NCBI GenBank assembly: GCA_002007465.1
Contig: LNAC01000030.1
Span: 7,299,410 to 7,363,409 of the forward strand
Direction of reading: 5' to 3'
Length of the DNA: 64,000 nucleotides
DNA from: Ailurus styani
Lineage: Eukaryota > Chordata > Mammalia > Carnivora > Ailuridae
Below, one piece after another: positions 33,428 to 43,907 of the stretch. The notes beneath the pieces are model-generated. The model did no database searches. It was given only the letters and a program-made list of their open reading frames with translations, and was not told where the DNA came from. Made by a program: the position numbers and the translations under genes. Each line of letters starts with the position of its first letter. Position 1 is the stretch's first letter.

Positions 33428-34547
33428 CTGTGGGGAGAGGGGGTATGTCTGGCCCACAGAAACCCAAGGAGCCCTCACCCAGCCGGTGGGGTCCAGGTGG
33501 AGCTTTGTCCCTGTGAAGCCAGACTCCGCCTAGCTGGGAGCTGGGGCAGGGGAAATGGTGCACAGGGTAGTGGCTAGCAGCATGGGCAGTTTCTCCGAAG
33601 GCTCCTCTGCTCCAGGGTCTGGGGAGGTCTCCCAGAGCACAGGACCCCACCCCCGCCCCAGCTACCTACTGCCACCACCCCACATGGGCCCTCAGCCTCC
33701 TGTCTGGTCTCCCTGCTCCCCAACTCCCTCTTCCTCCAACCTGTATCAGCTGCCAGATTGTTGTGCCCAAGGCTCTGATCTAATCACACTACTCCCTCTC
33801 CAGGACCCTCCGTGGCTCCCTATTGCCAAGAAATAAGGTCCGAAACTTTAAGAGGCATTCCCAGGCCTCATCTCCCACCACTCTCCTCTGCAAACTCTGG
33901 TCAGCCTGGTCACACCCACTCTCCTGCTCCCATGCCTTTCAGCATGCCAATTCTGTCTCCTGAAACGTCCTCCCCCAAACTCTGCGTTTTCTGTCCTTCA
34001 AGGCTACACTCAAAGGCTCTCTCCACCAAGCAGCCTTTCCTGATTCCCCACAGCAGGAGGCCTTCCCCTCCCTTATCTTTGACAGTGCTGTATCTGAACC
34101 TCTTTTCTGGATACTCCCCATCATCATACTAGGTCCCCACATCACATCCCTGCCAGAGAGAGCTCCCTGAGGATGAGATCTAGGTCTTTCTCAGCCTGCC
34201 CTGGCCCCCATGTAAAACCTGGCACCAGAGCCTCCGAAGGATGAAGAGTGAAAATTTTAAAGAAATAATAATTTCCAAAGCCGAATTACCCAAATTCATT
34301 CCAATATACTTTACAGAAATAATCATATTGAATGCGGGATAGGAGTGTATTTTAATATTTAATAGGCTGTGGAGTGAAGCCTCTAAAAAGAGTGTTCAGG
34401 GCCTCAGGTGTCTGATGCCTGCAGGGACAGCTGTCTGATAAACACACAGGTGACTGGACCCGGCCCCTAACTGAAGCCTCCCGGGAGCCGACAGGTCTCT
34501 TAGAGAAGCCCTGGGCAGTTGTGGGGGAGGAGACAGGCACTACTCAC
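33428..34547 (-). other. ASAP3: ASAP3 intron 12
   Basis: Mainly an L2 relic (33.65-34.22 kb) followed by unique AT-rich sequence to the exon 12 donor. Confidence 0.85.
33650..34220 (+). repeat. L2 LINE 3' fragment
   Basis: Diverged L2 with CATGCCTTTCAGCATGCC, AAGCAGCCTTTCCTGATTCC and GAGCTCCCTGAGGATGAGAT. Confidence 0.7.
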
Positions 34548-34635
34548 GGGTCACCAGGTCAAAGCACTTTTTCTCCTCAGGGTTTGGCCTCACTTGGCAC
34601 GTCAGCAGGGTCAGCTTCACTGGAGGCCGGTTTAT
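34548..34635 (-). CDS. ASAP3: ASAP3 exon 12
   Basis: 88 bases: INRPPVKLTLLTCQVRPNPE then EKKCFDLVT; PH domain. Acceptor cccacag|ATAAAC, donor GTGACCC|gtgagt. Confidence 0.97.
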
Positions 34636-34985
34636 CTGTGGGAATTTGAGGAGAGAGGACACACTTTCCCCTCTGGGTCTTCCAAACTTGTAGGCCTCCA
34701 TTTTCCCAGCCCATTAAATGGGCATAATAGTCCTGTTCCGGTCCATGTCTCCCCTCTCCCAGCGCCTCAGGGATGTAGAGTGTGGGGCAAAATTAGCTTG
34801 AGAGCTAATTTCGAGCTTCTTCGAGTCCCAGCCTTCCTCCCATAGGGGCTCTCCGGTAATCTGGACCCAGGTGTGGGGGCCAGGGCTGGAGGGAGGGTTT
34901 GACACTTGTTTGTTCAGAAGTGAAGAGAGGACCTAGCGATCGTGCCCGGAGACCACCCCCTAACCCCCATCCCCCCAGGCCTCAC
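34636..34985 (-). other. ASAP3: ASAP3 intron 11
   Basis: A 350-base unique intron; nothing else seen. Confidence 0.85.
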
Positions 34986-35055
34986 CGTGCTGTGGGAGAT
35001 GGTCAGGCAGCCATACTTGACCCCACACTTCCTTTTCTGCCAGACTCGTCGAATT
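34986..35055 (-). CDS. ASAP3: ASAP3 exon 11
   Basis: 70 bases: IRRVWQKRKCGVKYGCLTIS then HST; PH domain beta strands with basic residues. Acceptor gctctag|AATTC, donor AGCACG|gtgag. Confidence 0.97.
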
Positions 35056-35596
35056 CTAGAGCCCAGAGGGACAGAGAGACACTGATCCAAGGCTCACACC
35101 TAATTCCCCTGTATTAGTCCTGGACCAGGTCCCCGGCCCCACCCGTATGACCTCTAGCTCCACCTCTTCACCTCTTCAACCCCTGACCCCTACACCCCTC
35201 ACTTTCTGGGGCTCCCTTCTGATGGTGGAGACATAGCCCTGCCCCATGGTAGCTCCCAGTCTGATGGGGGAAACCTAGCCCGCACCCTCTGGGAATCCTT
35301 AGTCTGAAGGGGCTCACGTGACCCTGGCCCTCTGAGAGCTTCTAGTCTGATAAAGGAGACACAGCTCCTGACCTCAGGGAAGGTCTAGGGGAGGGGAGGA
35401 TCAGGCTCTTGGCCACGACAGCTGCAGTATGATCAAGGGTAAAGCCAGATAAATATTGAGACCCCCAAAATAAAATTAGCAAACCCACGATCCAAAGCTA
35501 CTTAACACTTCTGCAAGAAGTAGATATTAATCAGTATACCAAAATTATTCTTCTCTGATAAAAACTGATTAGTCAGTAGCTCTCGGAGTCGCTTAC
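35056..35596 (-). other. ASAP3: ASAP3 intron 10
   Basis: Contains a 42-43 bp tandem repeat (35,210-35,395). The remainder is unique. Confidence 0.85.
35210..35395 (+). repeat. 42-43 bp tandem repeat
   Basis: Four diverged units anchored by CTGATGG/CTGAAGG/CTGATAA at 35,219, 35,261, 35,304 and 35,347, plus a partial unit. Confidence 0.75.
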
Positions 35597-35712
35597 CCAT
35601 CACTCTTCTTGTAGAGGAAGCCCACCTTCTCTGTCCCAAACTGCTTGTTGCCTTGGTGCTGATGGATGCTGTAGCCCCCGCCGCCTCCTGAGTTCTTCCG
35701 GCTCAGAGTCTC
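35597..35712 (-). CDS. ASAP3: ASAP3 exon 10
   Basis: 116 bases: ETLSRKNSGGGGGYSIHQHQ then GNKQFGTEKVGFLYKKSD; start of the PH domain. Five Gly codons follow NS, where my recalled human sequence has GCG. Acceptor ggaacag|GAGA is pyrimidine-poor; donor GATGG|gtaagc. Confidence 0.95.
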
Positions 35713-35892
35713 CTGTTCCTCCGACATGCAAAGGAGACCTTGGGGCATCTTGGTGGGCAGAGCCTCATTCTGCAGTGGCCTCTCTCAGGGACACTTCTCA
35801 AGGGACCCTTGCAGGGGGGTCTTCCCCCTCTCCCTCCCTCCACAGTGGGTCCTGGGAGAAGGCATTCGTTTGGGGATGACTCGGGGGCTGAC

Positions 35893-35979
35893 CTCTCTGC
35901 TCTCGAGCTGCAGCGTCCCTCGGAGGGAGTCCCGGAGCTGGGTCAGCTTCTGTAGCTCCTCCTCCTCGGCCTGACGCAG
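35893..35979 (-). CDS. ASAP3: ASAP3 exon 9
   Basis: 87 bases, 29 codons: [20 protein letters not shown] then GTLQLESRE; end of the BAR domain. Acceptor ttcgacag|CTGC has a weak pyrimidine tract and donor GAG|gtcagc is weak at +3, but both keep the phase. Confidence 0.95.
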
Positions 35980-36129
35980 CTGTCGAACAGAGGACCGCAC
36001 CCTGAGCCAACGGATGGGCCAGGCGCACAGCCCAGACCAAGCCTAGTGGGGGCCAGCTCTTCCACACCCTCAGACTCCCCCGGAAAGACAGGGGCTTGAC
36101 CAGGTGCCCATGGCTGAGGCCCAGCTTAC

Positions 36130-36205
36130 CGCATGTACAGACGCTGCCAGCTTCTCAATGAAGGGGGACAGGCTCTGAGCGGCCTTCCAGCCATCTTGGA
36201 AAAAG
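36130..36205 (-). CDS. ASAP3: ASAP3 exon 8
   Basis: 76 bases: [20 protein letters not shown] then ASVHA; BAR domain. Acceptor ctcttag|CTTT, donor CATGCG|gtaagc. Confidence 0.97.
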
Positions 36206-36641
36206 CTAAGAGGTGTGAGGCCCAACAAGGGATGAGAAAGATGAAAAAGAGAGAAGCAGGACATGTGGGATAAGGTGCTCCAAGGATCACAGGGCACCTG
36301 GGGGCAGTATTCTCTGTCAGGCAGGAGCCCACTCTCTGGAGCCCAAGTTGTCTGGATCTAGACCCCACTTACTAGCTGGGGGATGTTAATAACATCTGAG
36401 GAGTTTTTTCTGAGGAGAAAAGGGGTTGCTGGGGATTGAGTGGGAGCCGATGTGTAAACGAAAGCACTTAGTGCCTGATACTCGGTGAGTACCCACTACA
36501 GGGAAGCCATAGAAAGCATCACCAACAAGGCAGAGTCCTCAAGGGCCTGCCAGACCCTGGGGACGGGCCTTGTTTTGTGTTGCCTGAAGGATTAAGGGGC
36601 ACAGGCCATGAGATGAGGGTGAGGACAGGGGAGAGACCTAC
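36206..36641 (-). other. ASAP3: ASAP3 intron 7
   Basis: A 436-base unique intron with a weak MIR-like piece (36.33-36.53 kb). Confidence 0.75.
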
Positions 36642-36727
36642 TTGTGCTGGGCGTGGAAGAACTTGATGAGACTCTGTAGGAAATCGGGACCCTGCTTCAC
36701 CTGGCTCTCCCCGGCTCTCAGCAGATA
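36642..36727 (-). CDS. ASAP3: ASAP3 exon 7
   Basis: 86 bases: [20 protein letters not shown] then [11 protein letters not shown] domain. Acceptor tccccag|TATC, donor CAGCACAA|gtagg. Confidence 0.97.
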
Positions 36728-36945
36728 CTGGGGAAAGAGCAGGGCCCAGTGTGCAGTGTGAGCAGAAGCGGAATCCTGGGGGCAGGGGTGCTGCCGTCCC
36801 CATCCCGGGCTCATCTTCTTGGCCATCACTGAGCCTCGGTGCTGTCCCTCTGGGCCAGAACCTGTGACTGGGCCCCCCTTGGGGTTCAGGAGCCAAAGAC
36901 AGGAAGACATGTCCCACCCCACCCTCACCCCTGCAGCACCCTTAC

Positions 36946-37057
36946 CTCACACATGTGCAGCTGGAAGACGCGCCGCTCTCTCTGGGTGTCCTGGGCCACC
37001 TCCCCAGGGGCCGCTCCTGTCACCCGGGCCCGGTCCCTCTCCTTCTCCAGCCTGGCC
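36946..37057 (-). CDS. ASAP3: ASAP3 exon 6
   Basis: 112 bases encoding [20 protein letters not shown] onward to [13 protein letters not shown] domain. Acceptor gggcctag|GGCC, donor TGTGAG|gtaag. Confidence 0.97.
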
Positions 37058-37179
37058 CTAGGCCCCAAGGAAAGAGAGGCCTGAACAACTCTCATTGGAG
37101 CCCCTTTCATGTCCCACCGCCTCTCCAAGCTCCTCTGCCACAAGCACAGGAGAGTGAGGGGGCCCTCCTGTGTGGCAGC

Positions 37180-37640
37180 CGTGTGGCAGGGCGGGGGTGC
37201 AGCGGTGAACGAGGCGGATTCTCGAACCCACAGGCTGGTGGGGAGAACGACGTGGATCAGATCGCAGCCACGAAGAGAGCCATGGAAGACTAAAATGGGG
37301 ATCCGACCTCATCGGGCTGCTCAGGAAGTGCGCTGCTCGAGGTGAGAGCTGAAGTCTGAGAAGGTGCTCGGAGGAAGCTAAGAGCATCAGACCCCGTGAG
37401 GGCTGAAGGTGGGGGGGCAGAGAAGTGGAGGCAGAGAGAAGGGGCTCCCGGCAAGGGACAGAGGGGCCAGATCACACAGGGCCTGGTTCAGACCATGTCA
37501 GGGTTCCCAAGAGCAGTGGGAAGGAATGGAAGGTTTTTATGTGATAGGCTTAGATTAGGGCCAGGTGGGGTCTGGGGTGACCAGTGTCATTTTGCTGGGA
37601 GGGATTTGGGACTACGTGGCTTAAAGGATCGTCAGGTGCC
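37180..37640 (+). repeat. Old interspersed repeat, family not assigned
   Basis: GGGGCCAGATCACACAGGGC and a GTGGGAAGGAATGGAAGGTT block recall a common ancient mammalian repeat. I cannot name the family. Confidence 0.35.
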
Positions 37641-38299
37641 TTCGTGCTCTGAGCCACAGAGCCTCCCAGGTAAAGCTTAGCAAGCCCTTGTTTTCTTTGT
37701 GAGGGAAGACAGGGCCTCCTGTGCTTGCTGCTGAGAGCAACCTGGCCCTTGCCCCCACAGATCTCAAGGGTTGACTGTTTTCCCTCTTCGGGGATGGGTG
37801 GATCTGTGTGTAAATGATTTCCTGGAAATCCCACACCCAGCAGCCCACCCACTCTCAGCCCGAGAGTGTTTCCACATCTGGGGCTGGCACATGTCACCAC
37901 ACTTCCTCTGTCAAGGAGATGTCTTGCTTATCAGTGGTGCTTTCAAGTAGGTGTCAGCCCTGAGCAAAGACAGCTGTGGGATACATTACAAACGTCATTT
38001 CCCCCATCTAGGCCTCGGTCTCCTCATCTGCAAAATGGGGATCCTTGTCTGTACCCAAATGAGACAGAGGACGCAGAAGACTTAGCACACAGAAGACAGG
38101 TATTATTATCACAGGTCCCTCTAGGCCTTAATTTTCCCATCTTTAAACTGGGGGAGTAATGGCCTAGGTGGAGTTCATTCTGGCTTTAAAGTTCCATGCC
38201 TCACTGAGATCAGGCCTCCAGGATAGTGTTTATACACAGAATCTGTCCCTGGAGACCCAGAGAGCAGCTTCTTAAGCATGGAGCTACAGATACTCTGAC

Positions 38300-38460
38300 C
38301 AGATGGTTCTCCGATGTGGGGGCTCTGTGGATGTAGGATGTTTAGAACCTCTACTCACAGGGTTCCTACAGCATCTCTCAGTTGTGACAGTCAGAAATGT
38401 CTCCCGGGGGTGACGGTGGGGGTGCAAAAGCACCCCTGACTGAGAAACCACTGCTCTAGA
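38300..38460 (+). repeat. MER20-like hAT DNA transposon
   Basis: CTCAGTTGTGACAGTCAGAA, TGTCTCCCGGGGGTGAC and a terminal GAGAAACCACTGCTCTA. Confidence 0.6.
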
Positions 38461-38784
38461 GTGCAGTTCTGTACGTTTTCTAGAAAAAATTTCTTAGGAG
38501 TGACTCTTTTACATTTCCCTAAGGCTTTATGATATCCCAAGAGAGAATCTGTGACAGGGTGGTGGAGTTAGGGTGGGGACTGCCCCTGTGACCAGGGGCG
38601 CCTGGCGGTCACGACAGATGCTCTTTGGGGGATCTGAAGATGAGTAGCAGAGAGAGGTGATGGCTTGGCCAGCAGGGTGTCAGCAGTGAGCCTGGCATCT
38701 TGCTAAGGGAGGTAGGAGACAGGGCAGAGCTGCTGGGAGGGGCAGGGGAATCTCCCACAGACATTGCTACCACATCTTTCAATA

Positions 38785-38935
38785 GTAAAAAAGGAACAAT
38801 AAGCTGAATGTCCACCAGTAGGAAGTAGTTAAATTGTGCTATGGCCAGCTACAGGAATACCATGCAACTGTTAACAAGAATGAGGAAGCTCTATATGTAC
38901 TAACATTGAGAGACATCTGCTGCAGAGTAAATGGA
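38785..38935 (+). repeat. L1M 3' fragment
   Basis: AATGTCCACCAGTAGGAAGT, ACCATGCAACTGTTAACAAG and CTCTATATGTACTAACATTG are typical of L1 ORF2 3' ends. Confidence 0.65.
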
Positions 38936-38944
38936 CAAAAAGGA

Positions 38945-39130
38945 AGCACGATATGGTACAGTGGCTAGAAATGCACAGTCTGGATTTGAATGGCAGCTCT
39001 CTCCCTTAACTTCCATAAACCTTTCTAAGATTCAGTTCCCCCATTTCAAAAATGGGACAAATACCATCTTGTTCTCAGATGGTATAATGCACAGTACAGT
39101 CCCTGGCATATGGTAAGCCCTCAAAAATAG
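38945..39130 (+). repeat. MIR
   Basis: Sense MIR: GTACAGTGGCTAGAAATGC ... CCCTGGCATATGGTAAGC. Confidence 0.8.
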
Positions 39131-39192
39131 CAGGATTATGATGATGCTAATGATACGGATGGTTATGGTAATAACCACTGGTGATTCCTTTA

Positions 39193-39364
39193 TTTCTTTT
39201 TAAAGATTTACTTATTCATTTGAGAGAGAGAGCAAGCAAGCACAAGCGGCAGGAGCATCAGAGGGAGAGGGAGAACCAGGCTCCCCACTGAGCAGGGAGC
39301 CCGACTCCCAGGACCCTGGGATTACGACCGGAGCTGAAGGCAGATGCTCAACCGACGGAGCCAC
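39193..39364 (-). repeat. CAN-type SINE
   Basis: Antisense; CTGGTGATTCCTTTA duplicated on both sides. Confidence 0.92.
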
Positions 39365-39383
39365 CTGGTGATTCCTTTAGATA

Positions 39384-39387
<4 letters not shown>

Positions 39388-39427
<40 letters not shown>

Positions 39428-39428
39428 T
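39388..39428 (+). repeat. (TG)n microsatellite
   Basis: About 12 TG, then CG, then TG units. Confidence 0.95.
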
Positions 39429-39449
39429 TTAGCATAGGGTGCTTCCTTA

Positions 39450-39649
39450 TTATTTTTTTTAAAGATTTTATTTATTTATTTGACAGAGAGGGAGAGATTA
39501 CAAGTAGGCAGAGAGGCAGGCAGAGAGAGAGGAGGAAGCAGGCTCCCCGCTGAGCCGGGAGCCCGATGCGGGCCTCGATCCCAGGACCCTGAGATCATGA
39601 CCTGAGCCGAAGGCAGAGGCTTTAACCCACTGAGCCTCCCAGGCGCCCA
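39450..39649 (-). repeat. CAN-type SINE, mustelid-like subtype
   Basis: Antisense full-length copy; GCTTCCTTATT duplicated at the ends. Confidence 0.94.
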
Positions 39650-40544
39650 GGGGCTTCCTTATTTATTTATTTGATATTTGGGGGGCTACCGGCTCTAGTG
39701 GAGATGAAAGGACAGAAGCTAGGTAGCTCAGGAAGAAGGAAAGCTGTAAAGTACCATAGATGGTTTTGTGAATTACCATAGCTCTGTTCTTCAGTCTCAG
39801 CTAAGGTAACCGACGGAGATTTACCCTACCAAGGCCGACCCAGTCACCTGAGATGACTTGCGACCTCAAACCACCTGCCGGGGAGTGGTTTTTATTCTCT
39901 CACACCCTGGCCAGAGAAGAGCACAACTCCGATTCCCTCAATGCCCTCAAAGGTTCATTAGTGGTTTTTAAACATTTCAACTGTTGGACATATTTTATTT
40001 CCTTCGAATGGACTTGCCGCAAGAGTAAAATGAATAGGGAGCGAGAAGCAGGGAAATGGTAGTTCCTGAGGAGACTGAGAGAAATGGAAAGGGGACTTCG
40101 GGGACAGTCTAGTATTCAGACAGGGAGTGACAGGGTCAGTGAGGAGGACGGCGGGAGAGGAAAGGAATCAAAACGAATCATGCACCTGCCAGCCTGACCC
40201 CTTGAACGACCTCTCCTGTGATGCCTCCTCCCCTCCACCCAAACCAGAGCACCTGTCTTTTCTGCCACCCCAGTGCTGACACCATCCCCGTGGCACCATC
40301 ACTTTGTATTTCCGTCACTTATCAACCCACCTCTCTTCGCACTTACAAACCCAGTGGGATCCACCAAGCAGGGATTGTGGTGGTGTTTTTTCCCTTACTT
40401 CTTACCTGTAAGTTGGGGACAGTAACAGCCCCTTTCCCTGCCAAGGAGAGTCAGTCTGATAATAGATCTGAAGAGCTTATCAGAGTTCCTCGGAAAGAGG
40501 AAGCTCTTAAGTAAGCACAAGTATCAGCTGCTATTATGACTAAT

Positions 40545-40755
40545 TATCATTTTTAAGCACTAATATTATACTGGGTACTGAGCCAGACCCTTCACATACT
40601 AACGCGATAACCCCGTGTGACAGGAATCATTACCCTGTTTTACAGCTGAGGAGCCTGAGGCTTAGATGGGTCACTGATCGCTCGGCCCTTAAGTGCTAGA
40701 GCTAGGATTGGACTCCAGGTCTGTCTGACTCTAGAGCTTTGGGGACAACACTGGC
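40545..40755 (-). repeat. MIR
   Basis: Antisense MIR, CCTGTTTTACAGCTGAGGAG core. Confidence 0.82.
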
Positions 40756-40879
40756 AACCACCACAACGCCTCAGATTTGCTCCATCTCTCCTGCCCTGCC
40801 TTGTCCCCCTCCCGCCCAGCTGGTGACGGGCACAGTGTCTTTTTATTTTTCTCTTTTTTTCCCAAAACGTATTTATTTA

Positions 40880-41225
40880 TTTAATTTTAAAATGTTAATT
40901 CCAGCATAGTTAATATATGGTGTTATATTAGATTCAGGTGTACAGTATAGTGATTTGACAATTCTGTACATTGCTCAGTGCTCGTCACGGTAAGTGATTT
41001 ATTTATTTGAGAAGGAGAGAGAGTGAGGGGGAGGGGGCAGATGGAGAGGGACAGAGGACCTGAAGTCGACTCCTGGCTGAGCGAGGAGCTCCCATCGGCA
41101 TGACCCTGAGATCGTGACTGAGCCAAAACCAAGAGCCGGTCGCTTAACCGACTGCGCCCCCCGCCAGGCGCCCTGTAAGTGTACTTAAGCCCCAGCACCT
41201 ATTTTACCCCCTCACCCCCACCCCG
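40880..41225 (-). repeat. L1 3' UTR, carnivore-type, split by a SINE
   Basis: GTTATATTAGATTCAGGTGT, ATTTGACAATTCTGTACATT and GTGCTCGTCACGGTAAGTG fit the carnivore L1 3' region; it resumes after the SINE. Confidence 0.7.
40998..41173 (-). repeat. CAN-type SINE inserted in L1
   Basis: Antisense, older subtype; GTAAGTG duplicated. Confidence 0.9.
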
Positions 41226-41429
41226 TGGTGTCCTTTCTGACAGGTCACAGTCAGGGATCGTTTGACACAAGATAAAGCTGAACCCTAGAGGAGGGATGTG
41301 ATTGTCCCAGATCCCAAGCTGGTCAGGGGGAATGCTAGGAGCCGAGGGCTCTGCTCCTGCTTCTCGGCCCCTTGCTGTGCTATTCTGGTCTCGGTTTTGG
41401 TCTTGGAAAGAGGGCCACTGAATACTTGC

Positions 41430-41555
41430 TGAACTGCAGTGCTTTTTATAGGCAGTTTATATGCAGACGCTTTATAGGCACCGTTCTACTGCATCTCCCC
41501 ATCAAGCCTGCCAGCTATCCCCAGTCCCGTGTTTCAGATGAGGAAACGGACCTGC
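41430..41555 (-). repeat. MIR fragment
   Basis: Antisense, weak: GTTTCAGATGAGGAAACGG. Confidence 0.45.
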
Positions 41556-41894
41556 ACATGGAACAGCCTAGAAAAACTCGGCCCCTGCACAGGGCCTGGG
41601 ATGCCTTTCTTCGCAGCCCGAGGCAGAGTGGGGAACCCCCTCCTCTGTAAACAACTAGAAAGTGACTCCTGGTGGTATCCGACAGACGCTATCTGGGGCC
41701 CTTCCAGCTGCTGCCCAGGCCGGTGTGGGAGGGAGGAGATAGAAATGCGCAGTAACTCAGGGCTCACCGATATCTAGCCATACCTGAAGCCCTCACAAAA
41801 AGGAGAGTACACGGACACCTGTGCCAAGACATGGAGCTCAGCCCGTGTAGCATGCATGGCAGGGGCCGGGAGGCCCCGGAGCATGGGCTCAGAG

Positions 41895-42000
41895 AGACCC
41901 CAGACTCAGAAGCCCTTGGTTCTAGTCCAGGCCCTGTTGATAACTCACTGGAGAACCTTCGCCAAGCCCCTCTCCCCATCAATTGCGGAGTCTTTTTTGA
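41895..42000 (+). repeat. MIR fragment
   Basis: Sense, weak: CCCTTGGTTCTAGTCCAGGC ... ACTCACTGGAGAACCTTCG. Confidence 0.4.
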
Positions 42001-42529
42001 AACAAAACCTTACAGGCAAGATCAAGATAGAACTCTGGTAAAGGCAGAACTGCTTGGAGGAGGTTGGCAGGTAGGGGTTATTCTTTCCATTTGGTACATG
42101 GGGTCCTGCGAGGCTGAGGGCTTGGTTAAGGAAACTTGGGAAGATGCAGGCCGTGTGGCGACCCCACATCCAAGCCCAAAGACAAAGACTGCCTGGGTGT
42201 GCACACCCTTCCCTGGGCCTTTCATGAGAGCAGATGGCCATGCCTGTCATATCTCCCATGACCTTCACCCCAGCGGCCACATGCACAACCCCAGTGTAGA
42301 CGGGGATACTGCTGGCACTGGGTGTGTGTGGAGGGGTCCCGGCCTTCCTTCAGCCTCAGGAAGTCCCCGTGGCCCTGGGGCTGGAGGAACCATAAAGCCC
42401 CAGGATCTACTTCTTAGCATGATCCTACAAAAGCAATAATTATGGGCGGGAGCCAAGACTGAGTTCCAAGGATGCTTCCCCAAAGGCAGGGGAGACGAAA
42501 TACATTACGAATCATGCATGCGTTGGCAC

Positions 42530-43130
42530 CCATTTAAGTGACGTTGATTAAGAATATATAACGATGTGGAAAGATGGTCACAGTGTATTTTTAAGTAAAA
42601 AAAGTATGATTATTATCTTCTCAGTTTTGTAAAAATATTTCTTTATGCATAGAAAAGTGACTAGAAAGATGTTACTATTTAAGGCTCGGAAATTAAGAAT
42701 TTTCCTCTTAGTATTGGTAGGTTCCCCTCTCCCACGTTTTGGTTTTTTTTTTTAAGATTTTATTTATTTATTTGACAGAGAGAGGGGGAACACCAGCAAG
42801 GGGAGAGGGAGAGGGAGAAGCAGGCTTTCCCACAGAGCAGGGAGCCTGATTCGGGGCTCTATCCCAGGACGCTGGGATCTTGACCTGTGCGGAAGGCAGA
42901 CACTTAACGACTGAGCCACCCAGGCGCCCCCTCCCCCACGTTTTTAAGTGATAAAATGACAGGGTCCGCCCATACTCTGTAAAAATATTCAAACAACAGA
43001 GAAGTAGTGGCTAGGACCACGTGGCCCTAATCCTCTCTTAAGGATAATTAAAATTTTTTCTTCTTTTGCTTCTCCTTATTTTCTAAGTTATTCACAATGG
43101 ACACATACTGCTTTTGCAAAATGCAAAAGA
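42530..43130 (+). repeat. L1M 3' fragment, split by a SINE
   Basis: GATGTGGAAAGATGGTCACA, AGTATGATTATTATCTTC, and after the SINE ATTTTCTAAGTTATTCACAA. Confidence 0.5.
42742..42930 (-). repeat. CAN-type SINE
   Basis: Antisense; CCCACGTTTT duplicated on both sides. Confidence 0.92.
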
Positions 43131-43339
43131 AAACAGAATTTTACAAACAGCCAACAAATGCCCTGGTGGTGAACCTGGCCGAGCCCGGCAGACGGAGCCC
43201 GAGGAGTCTCTACTCTGGAGGAATTGGCTCCTTCTGTCCCCATGATGTCCCCGTAGCTGGTGAGAAGTCCAGTCTCATATGGTGAACCCAAGAGGCCTGG
43301 GAACCCAGACTCCCCTCCCTCCTCTATGTCCACCAGAAT

Positions 43340-43560
43340 GTTTGAAGATACCGCCTGGTATTGCAGAAAGAGGATCAAGGAGCATGAATCGAAATTCTAC
43401 CTCCGCCTAGCTGTGTGGCCTTGGGCAAGTGACTTAACCCATCTGAGCCTCCAACTCTTCCTCTGACAATCGACAATTGGGACGCTAACCCCTCCCGCAC
43501 AGGGCTGGGCAGTTGCGAGGATTAAGTGGCTGGTTCGCAGAGGTGTTTGGTAAATGGTAG
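43340..43560 (+). repeat. MIR
   Basis: Sense MIR: TAGCTGTGTGGCCTTGGGCA, CAAGTGACTTAACCCATC. Confidence 0.85.
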
Positions 43561-43857
43561 CTTCTTTCTGTCCCTCTGCCCACATCTGGCACCACTGAGC
43601 AGATGGGCCTCTGAGAGCAGCACCTTGGGGTCCCTTCACAATCGCTTCCCTTTGGTGGTCTCGCAGTCCAGCCTCCAGACTCCCGTCAGGCCTGGGCATA
43701 AACTGCCCCCCGTAAACGCCTCTAGAGAGTGAGAGGCCGTGCACTTTGGGGTGACATGTTTGGGCAGCATGGAAGTTCTCCCCAGCGTCTAGCCTCCTGC
43801 TGGAACACCAGCATCACACCCCTGGGGAAACCACCCTGACTGACCGCAGCCACTTAC

Positions 43858-43907
43858 ATTTTGGCTTCATAGTCCTTCCACGCCTTCTCCAGCTGCTTTT
43901 TGGAATC
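43858..43907 (-). CDS. ASAP3: ASAP3 exon 5
   Basis: 50 bases: DSKKQLEKAWKDYEAK plus two bases of Met; BAR helix. Acceptor accacag|GATT, donor CCAAAAT|gtaag. Confidence 0.96.

Larger units (their letters stand above)
37058..43857 (-). other. ASAP3: ASAP3 intron 5
   Basis: A 6.8-kb intron with four SINEs, MIRs, L1 3' fragments, a MER20-like element and an old repeat-like stretch at 37.2-37.6 kb. No exon was recognised. Confidence 0.85.

Noticed and set aside
41831..42439. A 202-codon plus-strand open frame in ASAP3 intron 5
   Set aside because: It includes a MIR-like piece and has no recognisable family or splice support.
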